From positions 25,540 to 89,539 of the forward strand of contig JASJAO010000011.1 in NCBI GenBank assembly GCA_030066975.1: a DNA stretch of 64,000 nt. Direction: 5' to 3'. The position numbers and the translations under genes were made by a program. A model generated the notes under the pieces. It had not been told where the DNA came from. It saw nothing but the letters and a program-made list of their open reading frames with translations, and ran no database searches. The DNA comes from Henriciella sp. Lineage in GTDB: Bacteria; Pseudomonadota; Alphaproteobacteria; Caulobacterales; Hyphomonadaceae. Numbering within the stretch: the stretch's first letter is position 1; each line of letters begins with the position of its first letter. Shown piece by piece: positions 8,538-17,742 of this stretch.

Positions 8538-10544
8538 TCAATCCATTTCCAGTGTGGTAGATGCGCCGGACAACGCACTCGAAACAATTGGAACGATCAG
8601 CGACAGAGCTCCGGCTTCGGTCAAGTGGTGGCTGTCCTCATACCATGCGGTGCTTTCAGTGTGGGTGGGACAGATATCCTGGCAGAGCGTTGAGGTAATT
8701 GGAATGTAATTCACGCCGTCACGGTCTGTGAGGCGCCTGAAGATTTCTTCACTCCGAGCCTGTCTTCGTAGTGCACTTTCGACATTGAGGGCAAATGAGG
8801 CCGGTCTGTTGAATAGGATTTCAGCTTTCAGACTGGCTTCCACATCCCATGGCAGTTCGGGGACAGGCCCGATGATGACAACCCGCGCGCCACCCGCAAC
8901 GATCTTGTCGACGAGTTCGGTAAGGGTGTTTTCAACCAGAATGGCATTCCCGGACGGGTCTTTGGCAAACGTGGCGGAGTCGCGGTCACCAAGAACCGCC
9001 ACCTGACCTTGTTCTGGTCCAAACCGCTTGCCTTCGACATATAAGGGCCATCTTGCGTGTAGAATGACCGTATCGTACAGGTCTCTGCTCAGGATGTGGT
9101 CCAACATCGAATCATTGAATTTTCCGCAACGTTGCCGAGCGCCAAAGTCCCGATCCGATCGACTCAACCCAGGCAGAGGCCCACAGGCCGGGACCACACC
9201 AAAATCCAACAACACGCCTTCTGTTGCCGCGACGGACTGGATTGCTGGAAATAATGCGCCGGCATGGGAGTCACCCCAAAGCAGCCAGCGGCCATTTCTG
9301 TTGGTTTCTTCGTCGCCGAAGGTACATAGCTGCTCAGGTTCACGAGTTCCCCAGCAGTCCCGATTATCTCTCGTCTCCTGTGTAGAGGCCAGCAAATCAA
9401 GTTGTGCAGGTTCGAAACGTTTCTCCACGCCTTGCGTGAAAATGACACCGACTGCCATTATCGCAAGCGTGGCGGTTCCAATACCAGACAAGGTGAACAC
9501 ACGCGACTGTGTCATCGGTCGACCGCGTCCGGCTCTGAACGGCGTTTCCACATATTTGTAAGATAGCCAGGCAGCTACAAAAGATGCGGCAATCGTGGCC
9601 ACTTGCCAAGGCTCCGGAAGCTCTGATGACATCAGCCAGTTTCGGGCAAAAGCCATGATCGGCCAGTGCCAGAGGTAAAGCGAGTAGGACAGCAATCCTA
9701 CAAATACCATCGGGCGCCAGGAAAGCGCTTTTCCGACGAGCGACGAACCGCTTGCACCTGCCCAGATAAGGGCTGCCGCACCGAGAACAGGGGGGAGCGC
9801 TGCAATGCCTGGGAAGGAGGTCGCGCTATTGTAGAAAACGACCGCAAACAAAATTAAGAGCAGGCCAATCCCAGCCATCAATTCACGTACCCATTGAGAC
9901 AATGGGACAGTCGCAAGCCCCAGCGCCAGGAGCGAACCTAGGCCCAGCTCCCAGAACCGTGTCGGCAGCAGGTAAAAAGATGCGCTCGGCATCTGAGGTG
10001 TGATCCATGCTGCAAATAGCAGCGAACCAAGGACGAGAGCCCATGTCAGACTTCGAGATACCTCTTTGCCCCATCGCAGGATGATCAACAGATACAGTGG
10101 GAAAAGGATGTAAAACTGTTCCTCAACAGCAAGAGACCAGGTGTGAAGAAGGGGAAGATAGTCGGTTGCTCCGTCGAAATAGCCACCGGAATTTTGCCAG
10201 AACCAGATGTTTGAGAGAAAGACGAGAGCCGAGACCGCTGACCTTGCCATATGACTGTAGTCTTCGGGCGACAAAAGGAACCAACCCGCGGCCAAACATG
10301 CCAGCATCACCGCAAACAGTGCCGGCAAGATACGGCGGGCACGCCGTTCGTAGAAATGCAGGATCGAGAACCGTTTTTCTACCATCTCGTCGTAGAGAAT
10401 ACGCGTGATCAGAAAACCGGAAATCACGAAGAACACGTCGACGCCAATAAATCCGCCCGAAAATCCCGGGACGCCAGCATGATAAAGCACCACGGGGACA
10501 ACAGCGACGGTGCGCAAGCCGTCTATGTCAGGTCTATACTTCAA
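8538..10544 (-). CDS. OafA/YrhL-type acyltransferase with C-terminal SGNH domain
   Basis: A 668-residue two-part membrane protein. Residues 1 to about 370 form an acyltransferase-3 domain of about ten membrane helices, starting with the characteristic RPDIDGLRTVAVVPVV and FIGVDVFFVISGFLI. The rest is a periplasmic SGNH-like domain with GDSHAG (Ser block) and a late EDSHHLTEAG, giving the D-x-x-H block. OafA-type proteins take acyl groups across the membrane and attach them to O-antigen or other surface glycans. With the WcaF-like gene this makes two independent acyl-modification systems in the locus. A 92-bp gap separates it from the WcaF-like gene and 31 bp from the sulfotransferase. Confidence 0.9.
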   Translation of the reverse strand: MKYRPDIDGLRTVAVVPVVLYHAGVPGFSGGFIGVDVFFVISGFLITRILYDEMVEKRFSILHFYERRARRILPALFAVMLACLAAGWFLLSPEDYSHMARSAVSALVFLSNIWFWQNSGGYFDGATDYLPLLHTWSLAVEEQFYILFPLYLLIILRWGKEVSRSLTWALVLGSLLFAAWITPQMPSASFYLLPTRFWELGLGSLLALGLATVPLSQWVRELMAGIGLLLILFAVVFYNSATSFPGIAALPPVLGAAALIWAGASGSSLVGKALSWRPMVFVGLLSYSLYLWHWPIMAFARNWLMSSELPEPWQVATIAASFVAAWLSYKYVETPFRAGRGRPMTQSRVFTLSGIGTATLAIMAVGVIFTQGVEKRFEPAQLDLLASTQETRDNRDCWGTREPEQLCTFGDEETNRNGRWLLWGDSHAGALFPAIQSVAATEGVLLDFGVVPACGPLPGLSRSDRDFGARQRCGKFNDSMLDHILSRDLYDTVILHARWPLYVEGKRFGPEQGQVAVLGDRDSATFAKDPSGNAILVENTLTELVDKIVAGGARVVIIGPVPELPWDVEASLKAEILFNRPASFALNVESALRRQARSEEIFRRLTDRDGVNYIPITSTLCQDICPTHTESTAWYEDSHHLTEAGALSLIVPIVSSALSGASTTLEMD

Positions 10545-10575
10545 CCGATAAATCCCGTGAATAATAGGTCGTCAT

Positions 10576-11190
10576 TCAGCTTCGCATCTTCGCTGTGTTC
10601 AAGCGCGGGAAGGGGCGTTTTGGGACGGGTTTGCCAAGAAAGGCACAGAGCTTCTCCCATCCATCGCCTTGGGCGACGTCAAACTCCATGAAATCGTCCG
10701 GGCGATCCTCGAAATAGGCGCGAACTTCTGCGGCGTGATCAACAAGGCGCGCTTTGTAAGCTGCCTCATGGCCTCGGGGCGATGAGGCTCCATACAGCCA
10801 GAAGCGCATTTTGGTTACGCTTTGACCAAAGTGTTTTATGGCGGAGTCGAACCATTTATCCGGGTCGCGGGTGGTCAGGATGAATTTTGACCCAGGGAAG
10901 GCCGCATCAAGTTCTTTGAACAGGACAGGCCAGGGATTGTCAGCGAACGCATCGAACTTTTTAGCGAGTTCAAGCGCGTGATCGCGCATATCTTCGGGCG
11001 TCTCGATCCCTTTAAGGGAGAAAATTCCCGCGACCCGGTATCCCATCAAAGACAGCGCGTATTGCAGGGAGGTCGTGCCGGTCTTCTGAAATCCGATACA
11101 GAAGACTTTTTGTTCAGGGCGACCGTAGCGCAATCGCCGCAGCTCAAGTGCAAGGCTGTGTTTGAGAGTCTGTCGAGACTTGTGAAACAT
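10576..11190 (-). CDS. Sulfotransferase family protein (short form)
   Basis: A 204-residue protein with the 5'-phosphosulfate-binding loop GFQKTGTTSL (about residues 32-41) and a 3'-phosphate-binding segment ILTTRDPDKWFDSA near residue 105. These are the two PAPS contacts of sulfotransferases. It is at the short end of the family and resembles the group that includes eukaryotic-like sulfotransfer_4/17 proteins. It presumably transfers sulfate from PAPS to a sugar hydroxyl of the polysaccharide. It lies 17 bp after the GT2 gene upstream on the same strand. This is the first of four sulfotransferase-like genes of clearly different subfamilies in the locus. Confidence 0.8.
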   Translation of the reverse strand: MFHKSRQTLKHSLALELRRLRYGRPEQKVFCIGFQKTGTTSLQYALSLMGYRVAGIFSLKGIETPEDMRDHALELAKKFDAFADNPWPVLFKELDAAFPGSKFILTTRDPDKWFDSAIKHFGQSVTKMRFWLYGASSPRGHEAAYKARLVDHAAEVRAYFEDRPDDFMEFDVAQGDGWEKLCAFLGKPVPKRPFPRLNTAKMRS

Positions 11191-11207
11191 GGTTTAGAAC
11201 TGCCGGT

Positions 11208-12143
11208 TTAAGCCTTGATCAGTTGGCGCAGGTGCAGCCCGCGCCGGATGCCAAACAAACCGATCAGGTAACGTGTTCCGCGCGGCAATCCGGGGCTGAA
11301 GTCAAACACGCCAAGTTTGCGTTCGAACGCGGCAGCCTTGTCGACAATCTCATCCACGGCACGCCACGCATAGGCGGTTTTGCGAAGACGAGAGAGACAG
11401 GCGCGCTTAGCGGTCTGATCATCCCGTTTTTCGAGTATCCGGTTGGCGATCAATTCGAAGGCAGACCAGAAGCTGCGGGCTGATTTCAGGGATGTATTGC
11501 GGCTGACCGACCCTTCCGGCGGGTCTCTGTAGAGAACCCGGGTTTGGTCACAGAAGCGAACTTCACCGGCCGCCGCCAGCACGCGTCCGAAGAACTCCCC
11601 ATCATCGTCGCCGGTTAGTGTTTCATCCCACGGCCCGACTTCATCAATCAGCGCGCGGGGCGTTAGCCAGGCATGCGGTGGGAAGAACCCGCCATGGCGC
11701 CACATGTCCATCAACAGAGCCAAACCCTCGTCATAGCCGCGCCAGTATCGCCTGGCATCGGGGGCGTCCTGATGGCCATCGTCATGAAAGTAGGACCAGG
11801 GGCAAAAAGCGATGGCGTTGCTCGGTGCCGACTGAAGTGCCGACATTTGCACTGCGATTTTCTCTGGCGGCAAAATATCATCTGCGTCGAGGAATTGGAC
11901 ATAGGAGCCCGTCGCGCGGTCCAGGCCTCTGTTTCGGGCCGCACTGCCGCCGCGATTGGGGCCGGTTTCCCACAGGATCTGACCGTCAAATTGCTTGACC
12001 TCGTCGAGACTGCCATCGGTAGAGCCATCGTCGATAACAATGACTTCACAAGGGTGCGTCTGACTGAGGGCACTTTCAATCGCCGTCGTGACATAAGGCC
12101 GCTTATTGTAGCAGGGGATGATGATTGAGACCGTGTCGGTCAT
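11208..12143 (-). CDS. Glycosyltransferase family 2 protein
   Basis: A 311-residue GT-A glycosyltransferase. SIIIPCYNKRPYV opens the nucleotide-binding domain, EVIVIDDGSTDGS follows, and QFLDADDILP carries the DxD metal site near residue 90. A mid-domain ETLTGDDDGEF resembles the E/D-rich acceptor region. It lies 9 bp after the pyruvyl transferase gene and 17 bp before a sulfotransferase gene, inside the leftward operon. Substrate unknown. Confidence 0.87.
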   Translation of the reverse strand: MTDTVSIIIPCYNKRPYVTTAIESALSQTHPCEVIVIDDGSTDGSLDEVKQFDGQILWETGPNRGGSAARNRGLDRATGSYVQFLDADDILPPEKIAVQMSALQSAPSNAIAFCPWSYFHDDGHQDAPDARRYWRGYDEGLALLMDMWRHGGFFPPHAWLTPRALIDEVGPWDETLTGDDDGEFFGRVLAAAGEVRFCDQTRVLYRDPPEGSVSRNTSLKSARSFWSAFELIANRILEKRDDQTAKRACLSRLRKTAYAWRAVDEIVDKAAAFERKLGVFDFSPGLPRGTRYLIGLFGIRRGLHLRQLIKA

Positions 12144-12152
12144 GGGACAGAA

Positions 12153-13427
12153 CTAGATCATTTCCGCCAAAAGCTGACCGCCGCGCAGTGCGCCAGCTTT
12201 CATCTCAACCATTTTCTGCTCCAGATGGGCGGAGATGTCATCGCGCTCATCGATCATGCGACCAATGCAGTCTACAAAAGTCTCGACCGGCAGCTTGGCC
12301 ACGGACTTGCAGAAATCGTGATGTCCGAACAGGTCCTGGTTGATGCCCATCGCCTTGATACTATAGCTCATGCTGAAGGTCGGGACACAGGATGAGAGAC
12401 CAGCAATGGTCGAATGCGTTCTGGCTCCGGCGAACACGTGGCAGTGGCCGATCAGCCATTTCATTTCCGGGCCGCTCAAACCGTGGGGAACGATGCTGAC
12501 CGATTGAGAGGTCTTGTCTTTTGTCAAGGCGTGGACGCTTTCCAGAAACGCAAAATCATCATCGCCAGGTTTGGGTGCGCCGACATGTGGGACGAGCAGC
12601 ACCGGTCGTTTGAACGCTTCTGCGACAGACACGATCATCTCAACGGTTCGGGCCCGCCAGGCATCCAGATCGCCGCCCAGATCGGAAAATCTTGCGACAA
12701 GTGGGCTGACATTAATGCCAATCACATCTCCGCCATCGACAAGCGCGCGAACGTCGGCGTCTTCCGGTTCGACGGGTTTCATCAAGAAGGCCGGATCGGC
12801 GACGAGGTGAACATTGTCCGAGACCCCGTTATCGCGCAGATAGGCTTGGGTCAGCGTTTCGCGTACGAAGATGCCGCTGAGCCCCTTGAGGTGTTCGAGC
12901 ATAATCGGCTTGAACTCCGGATCTTTGTCAAACGGACCAACGGAAGCGCCCCAGAGGACAACCGGGATGCCCTGCTTTTGCAGCACTTTATCGACGGCCA
13001 TATAATCCCAGGGGCGACCGTAATCGAGCGAGTAGTTATCGCCGCCAATCTGCAATGCCATGTCGACATTGCGTGTGCGGCCATTGAGATCACGTGTGTG
13101 ATGCTGGAATTCTGTGCCGAGACGTTTGTTCGCCTGCGACATCCACCATTTCAGCGAACCGCGACTGCCGACGTGGGAAATCGGAAATGTATCGATTCTG
13201 TCATCCGATTCTTTGGTCGCCTGTGCGCTCACAACACCGGGTGATGCCATCACGCCAGCCTGAATCGCAATGTTCTGACCGAATGTGGCGGACAGGATCT
13301 CCATGGTTCCGCGAACGATCGCCTCGCACCCGCGATTGCGATAGGGTGCATTGCCCACCAGAAGAAATCTCTTGCCGGGCTGACTGGCCGGCTGGCCTGC
13401 GTGCACCGCCTGCGCCGCATTGTTCAT
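12153..13427 (-). CDS. Polysaccharide pyruvyl transferase family protein
   Basis: A 424-residue protein with the hallmarks of the polysaccharide pyruvyl transferase family. These are the N-terminal FLLVGNAPYRNRGCEAI, a mid-protein QIGGDNYSLDYG, VVLWGASVGPFD near residue 160, and a late HCHVFAGARTHSTIAG. These enzymes transfer pyruvate from phosphoenolpyruvate to form ketals on sugars, adding a negative charge; some members act on other acceptors. The gene is preceded by a 136-bp gap carrying an inverted repeat, and then by an FrhB-like gene, a pairing seen in other exopolysaccharide loci. About 20 N-terminal residues precede the conserved domain. Confidence 0.85.
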   Translation of the reverse strand: MNNAAQAVHAGQPASQPGKRFLLVGNAPYRNRGCEAIVRGTMEILSATFGQNIAIQAGVMASPGVVSAQATKESDDRIDTFPISHVGSRGSLKWWMSQANKRLGTEFQHHTRDLNGRTRNVDMALQIGGDNYSLDYGRPWDYMAVDKVLQKQGIPVVLWGASVGPFDKDPEFKPIMLEHLKGLSGIFVRETLTQAYLRDNGVSDNVHLVADPAFLMKPVEPEDADVRALVDGGDVIGINVSPLVARFSDLGGDLDAWRARTVEMIVSVAEAFKRPVLLVPHVGAPKPGDDDFAFLESVHALTKDKTSQSVSIVPHGLSGPEMKWLIGHCHVFAGARTHSTIAGLSSCVPTFSMSYSIKAMGINQDLFGHHDFCKSVAKLPVETFVDCIGRMIDERDDISAHLEQKMVEMKAGALRGGQLLAEMI

Positions 13428-13464
13428 GTTTGCACTCTCCGGTCCTGGGGGCCTCGGTATAGGT

Positions 13465-13495
13465 GTGAGGAATTTGCTGTCATTTTTGTCCTCAC
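13465..13495. repeat. Inverted repeat between FrhB-like and pyruvyl transferase genes
   Basis: GTGAGGA at 13465-13471 is matched by its complement TCCTCAC at 13489-13495, with a 17-base loop. It lies 38 bases before the pyruvyl transferase ATG on the minus strand. There is no run of T after either arm on the reading strand. An internal attenuating hairpin or a protein-binding site is as likely as a terminator. Confidence 0.45.
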
Positions 13496-13563
13496 TCGCT
13501 ACCGAAATCCTCGCGAGTTATCAAAGACTATTATTGCTGAAATCTGCGAATGTGACTTTCGCA

Positions 13564-14967
13564 TTAGCCCAAAAGCATCCGCTTTACACGGCCTGCGGCG
13601 CGTCTCAAGAGCGATCGACTGTGCTCGCGATCATACGACTTGAGCAACGGCGCCATTTCCTGTTCGAATATCACGAAATTCCCGGCTTGCTTGGCTTTCA
13701 AAAAAGCGTCGTGACTGGCTTGGCCAAGCGCATAGCGTTTCCTGTGAATACGCTGCAGTTTCTTCGTCAGCTGGGCGGCGTTCGCTAGCACTCTTTTCCT
13801 CGGTCGCCAGTCGCCGCGTTCGTCTGCCAGCAACAGGCGATAGGCGAGGCCGTCGCGGCGGTGTCGCAATCCGCCAGCTTGTGACGCTGCGACCTCATCT
13901 GCGCTGAGATCCTCAAGGTGTAGACGCCCTTTCCGGGCGGCGTCCTTGACGATTGTGTGAAGGGTTGCGTCGCGAACGACGACGACATTTGTGCCGCGAT
14001 AATCGTCGTCATATTGCGGCAACCAGGCGTCGCCGACGACAATATCAGCGGTCTCCGCCAGAACATCGTCGCAGAATTCGCACGCTTTCAGTTTGAACAA
14101 GCCGTGTCCCCAATTCGCTCCAATGAGGCCTTCCATCGGGGCGGTCACACTCTTGGGCTCACCGTTCACGATGCCATCGGCACGCAGACCGTAGCGGCTT
14201 GCCGGTCGCCCTTCCAGCTTGACGCGAAAATCGACAGATTGCAGACCTTCAGGCGCTATTCCGCACTGCCAGGCCAGCGCTTCAGCGAACGCGCCGCTCT
14301 TCAAATGTCCGCAAACAATGCCAACGACAAAAGCCAGGCGTTCAGACACAATTTCCGACTGTTTTGCCACCAGGCGCAGAGCTGTACAGAAACAGGGCAC
14401 ACCCACGACCGCATACCGACCGGGCGTTTCGATCATGTGCTTGATCACATCGCTCATCTGGACCGGATAATAGCGCGATTTGGCGTGCGCCTTAACATCT
14501 CCAGCGTTGGTAGAGACGCGGAACCCGAACATCGGGATTTCGTCTGATGTCGGATCATCGTCGCGCTCAAGTTCGGCAACATGGATCACTGCGTCGACCA
14601 GATCTCGCTCAAGCAACTCGGACAGGATCCACGCCCCCATACCGCCGGACGAGCCTTTGGCGCGAAATTCTCCCTCTTCGACCCAGCCCGCATACGTGCC
14701 GAGATAGGCCCCGATTCGCTTGTCTCTTTGAATGTCGGCTGCGGTAAACCGTTCTTGCGACAGACTTTCTTCATCGGCGCTTTCATCGGTAAAGGGGCAA
14801 GAAAGCTCAGCTTCACGGCTCGGGGTAGCGTTCTCGGGCAGTGCGGCAACCAAGCTCTGCCTGTCATTTCGCCTCATTGTGATGCCCGGATCCAAAGCAG
14901 CGCAGGCTCCACACCCGACGCAGTATCCCCCCTCAATCACCCGAGCCAATGCAGTCCTTTCAGTCAT
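13564..14967 (-). CDS. FrhB/FdhB-family (coenzyme F420 hydrogenase beta-like) iron-sulfur protein
   Basis: A 467-residue protein. Its N-terminal ferredoxin-like cluster has C16, C19 and C22 (CVGCGAC) and a fourth Cys at 57. The FrhB/FdhB C-terminal domain follows, with GVPCFCTALR, ACEFCDD and ADIVVGDAW. F420-reducing hydrogenase beta subunits use these domains for FAD and 4Fe-4S binding. Homologues in bacterial polysaccharide loci usually sit beside pyruvyl transferases and have no proven function. The downstream neighbour is indeed a pyruvyl transferase, and the upstream sulfotransferase gene is 8 bp away. A redox step on the glycan or its lipid carrier is possible, but this is inference. 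Confidence 0.82.
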   Translation of the reverse strand: MTERTALARVIEGGYCVGCGACAALDPGITMRRNDRQSLVAALPENATPSREAELSCPFTDESADEESLSQERFTAADIQRDKRIGAYLGTYAGWVEEGEFRAKGSSGGMGAWILSELLERDLVDAVIHVAELERDDDPTSDEIPMFGFRVSTNAGDVKAHAKSRYYPVQMSDVIKHMIETPGRYAVVGVPCFCTALRLVAKQSEIVSERLAFVVGIVCGHLKSGAFAEALAWQCGIAPEGLQSVDFRVKLEGRPASRYGLRADGIVNGEPKSVTAPMEGLIGANWGHGLFKLKACEFCDDVLAETADIVVGDAWLPQYDDDYRGTNVVVVRDATLHTIVKDAARKGRLHLEDLSADEVAASQAGGLRHRRDGLAYRLLLADERGDWRPRKRVLANAAQLTKKLQRIHRKRYALGQASHDAFLKAKQAGNFVIFEQEMAPLLKSYDREHSRSLLRRAAGRVKRMLLG

Positions 14968-14975
14968 AACGAGTT

Positions 14976-15818
14976 CTAGTGCCAGAGTTCCAGGGTCTGC
15001 GGAAACCGGGCATTGCAGGCTTCGTAGACGGGGGCGTAGAGCGCCTTCATCTCTGAAAGAATTGCGTCATCCAGATGCCCATCTTTTTGGGTGACATTGA
15101 CCTTCTTATTGGCTGCCTCGTAGTCGGCTGGAATTTCAAGGAAATCTGACAACCGTTTCAATTCCGGCTTTGAAAACAACTCCTCGAAAATGCCGAGGAA
15201 AACATCGCTTGGGTCGAAGGCCGCATCGATGGCGTCTAATGTCTGGTCATAGCGTGTGAGCTTCACATGCGTCGGCTCGTTCGCAAGTACTTTCACTGCG
15301 TCTGAGTCCGAGAGCTTTAAAAAGTCCTCGTTCTGGTGACGTTTGCGCATGCGTGCGCCGCTCCAACTGCGCTCTACAGGGTCGCGCATCAGGAACACGA
15401 CTTTGACGCGGAAGCCAACGGATTTCAGACGGTCGGCGATATGAGACAATTGCGCGGCATTAAGCTTCATATAGCCCGGCGAGATGTCACCGGTCATCGT
15501 GGCGTCACCTCGGACCAGTTTGGCGAAATACCGCTCATAGAAACCGTCACGAAAGATCATATTCATTCTGACGAAGTGGCCGTAATCCAGGGTCGGCAAA
15601 ATTCCATGCTTGAACTGCAGCAGCCGGTAGAAGTTAAACTTCTTTCTGGACGGGCCATCGGCGAACCTGGACGGCCAGATCCGGTACTCTTTTCGCACGC
15701 CCATGCTCGAGTTCGGCTGTGACTCGATGTAACGGTAAAGCCAAGTCGTTCCGGACTTCGGTGCGCCAAGCCCGAGAATGAACGTCTTGTTGTCCACGAA
15801 TTGATCCTGCCCAGCCAT
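14976..15818 (-). CDS. Sulfotransferase domain protein
   Basis: A 280-residue sulfotransferase. The PAPS 5'-phosphosulfate loop is GAPKSGTTWLYR near residue 17, and the 3'-phosphate region is FLMRDPVERSWSGARMR near residue 140. This is a close match to the heparan-sulfate/sulfotransfer_1 and _3 type. A basic, aromatic region around residues 40-75 could contact an acidic glycan. It lies 8 bp before the FrhB-like gene, in the same operon. Presumed cytoplasmic O-sulfation of a polysaccharide intermediate; acceptor unknown. Confidence 0.85.
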   Translation of the reverse strand: MAGQDQFVDNKTFILGLGAPKSGTTWLYRYIESQPNSSMGVRKEYRIWPSRFADGPSRKKFNFYRLLQFKHGILPTLDYGHFVRMNMIFRDGFYERYFAKLVRGDATMTGDISPGYMKLNAAQLSHIADRLKSVGFRVKVVFLMRDPVERSWSGARMRKRHQNEDFLKLSDSDAVKVLANEPTHVKLTRYDQTLDAIDAAFDPSDVFLGIFEELFSKPELKRLSDFLEIPADYEAANKKVNVTQKDGHLDDAILSEMKALYAPVYEACNARFPQTLELWH

Positions 15819-15853
15819 CGTTTACGTCTTCAATGCAAGCAGAGGTCTCAAAC

Positions 15854-16600
15854 TCAGATCGGATCTGTGCGGCGCTGGCGGAACAGCTCTTTTGCATAGT
15901 CGTATAGTTCGCTGTCCAATCGGTTGAAGCGTTCGACCGCCTCTATGTCGTCCTGGTCAACTGTTTTGCTGATCCGGGTTGCTTTCGGACGCACTTCTCC
16001 ACCCTCAGGCCCGATTGTCCAATTTAGAGCGCCGGCTATCTGCTCCAGCGAAGCGTCGAATTCGTCTTGTAGGCCAAATGTGACATATCGATGCCGCAAG
16101 TTGTGTTTGGCGGCTTTCAACAGCTGTGACGAGGCTTTGCCGCGCCAATAATGAGGGAAGCCCGCAAGGTAACGCGTTTGCATATTGTCCACCAGCCAGG
16201 TTCCCATCAGACGTCTTTTGGTTTTTGCCGTGGCATCAAAAATGTCTTTAAGCGGTACTGCGTTGTGAAGCACCTTTTGAGCAGCGTTGTGCGTATTGGG
16301 TTTCCAACCCGGTTGCTTGATGAAAAAATAGTGCGAAATGGCGCGAGCTACGGGATCACGAAGCATTGTAAAGTATCTGAACTCACCGGCGGCAAAATGG
16401 TGCATGCCATACACGGAGTGGCCGATTAGAACCCGAAAATTTCGGGACGTTACCAGATCCCGTACGCCTTTGAATGTCTTGATTTCGTCTTCGGTATAGT
16501 TTGCGCGGACGAGCCGTCGCATCACCGCAGTGCCTGCAACTTTTGGCACGTGCGTAAATATAACTCGTGAGGCCTGTATGTCGGCTGCAGGCCGTGTCAT
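15854..16600 (-). CDS. Sulfotransferase family 2-like protein
   Basis: A 248-residue protein of the sulfotransfer_2 group, which includes chondroitin and uronyl sulfotransferases. It has the PAPS loop THVPKVAGTAVM near residue 16 and the 3'-phosphate segment MLRDPVARAISHYFF near residue 80. I chose the ATG at 16600 because it overlaps the stop codon of the upstream GT2 gene as ATGA. A longer version from 16624 would add eight residues and overlap the GT2 gene by 28 bp. The YAKELF ending is typical. A uronic acid or hexosamine acceptor fits the locus but is inferred. Confidence 0.83.
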   Translation of the reverse strand: MTRPAADIQASRVIFTHVPKVAGTAVMRRLVRANYTEDEIKTFKGVRDLVTSRNFRVLIGHSVYGMHHFAAGEFRYFTMLRDPVARAISHYFFIKQPGWKPNTHNAAQKVLHNAVPLKDIFDATAKTKRRLMGTWLVDNMQTRYLAGFPHYWRGKASSQLLKAAKHNLRHRYVTFGLQDEFDASLEQIAGALNWTIGPEGGEVRPKATRISKTVDQDDIEAVERFNRLDSELYDYAKELFRQRRTDPI

Positions 16601-17706
16601 TGCGGCAGACCCGCGGTCGACCAAAGCGGTTCTGCGCCCCAGACCACTTCGCGTTGAGGCATTCGAACCAGGGCGTCGAAACTGCGAGACACAATGCGAG
16701 ATGCAACACGGCCCGTCGCCTGGTCAATAGTGTCAAACGCCCGATTGCATCGCAGGGCCAGACATGCACGAGCGAGGGCCTTTCGCCAGCCGGGCAGATC
16801 AGCTTGTTGGATCAGTGCCGCGCCCTTATCGGCCATTTTTGCTCTGATCGCAGTCGGCAGCATCTTGTTTCGCCAGTGCTGATTTTTCACCCGGGCGGCT
16901 CTGTCTTCCGAGTAAGTTTTCAGTTTGGGCAGCGTGTGCACCGTCAGGTCATAGAGCTGCTCGTGGCGGCCCATAAGCTTTTCATGCGTTTTGGTTGGTG
17001 CGCGTGATCTTGAGTCTTCTCGAATGCGGTAGACGGCAAGGGGTTCGGGTACTTGCAGCACAGGAAACGACTCAACGAACGGAACAAGCAGCTGAAAGTT
17101 TTGAGACGAGGCAGGTGCAAAGTAGATGGTTCGATCCGGGTGAACCTTCAGGAACATTTCGCTCCGCACAAAATGGCAAACCGGCCCATAGAAAAAGCGC
17201 TGGAACACGAGATCTTCGAACAGGTGTGGGACGCGAGACGCCGGGGCGTCGGTCGGCATGAAATGCCCGTCGAGGGTTTGCTTCGCCTCAATGAAAAGCT
17301 CCGCATTGGACCGCAAAAGGCCAATATCAGGATTTTCCCGCATCAGTTCGACACGTCGCTCCAGCGAGTTTGGTAGGAGCCAGTCGTCCGGATCCGGCCA
17401 CATCAGGAACTCGCCAGTGAAGTGTTTAAGGCCTGTATCGACCGCGCCGCCCAGCCCCTTATTCTGTTGCTCGACCAGTTTGACGAGATAGCCCTCGGCC
17501 TCCAACACCGGTACAGCCTCGCGAAGCAGGTGCGTCGTGGCCTCATTGGCGCCGTCATTTATCAGGATGACCTCAATGTCTTTATAGGTCTGTTTGAGTA
17601 CCGACTGCAGAAAGTCGTCGAAATACTTTTCGACATTGTAGCAGGGGACAATCAGGCTCACCAGGTTCGGTTCCAAGCCCAGGCCGCGGACGCTATTGGC
17701 AGTCAC
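16597..17706 (-). CDS. Glycosyltransferase family 2 protein
   Basis: A 369-residue GT-A enzyme. SLIVPCYNVEKYF opens the domain near residue 17, EVILINDGANE follows, and MWPDPDDWLLP provides a D-x-D motif near residue 105. A mid-region GLGGAVDTGLKH matches the GxxxARNxG-like loop in altered form. It overlaps the sulfotransferase gene at its 3' end by 4 bp, so sugar addition and sulfation may be coupled in expression. The C-terminal 100 residues are not assigned. Substrate unknown. Confidence 0.85.
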   Translation of the reverse strand: MTANSVRGLGLEPNLVSLIVPCYNVEKYFDDFLQSVLKQTYKDIEVILINDGANEATTHLLREAVPVLEAEGYLVKLVEQQNKGLGGAVDTGLKHFTGEFLMWPDPDDWLLPNSLERRVELMRENPDIGLLRSNAELFIEAKQTLDGHFMPTDAPASRVPHLFEDLVFQRFFYGPVCHFVRSEMFLKVHPDRTIYFAPASSQNFQLLVPFVESFPVLQVPEPLAVYRIREDSRSRAPTKTHEKLMGRHEQLYDLTVHTLPKLKTYSEDRAARVKNQHWRNKMLPTAIRAKMADKGAALIQQADLPGWRKALARACLALRCNRAFDTIDQATGRVASRIVSRSFDALVRMPQREVVWGAEPLWSTAGLPQ

Positions 17707-17742
17707 TGATTATCTTGCTCGTGTGGCTGAAAATCTGTTCGA

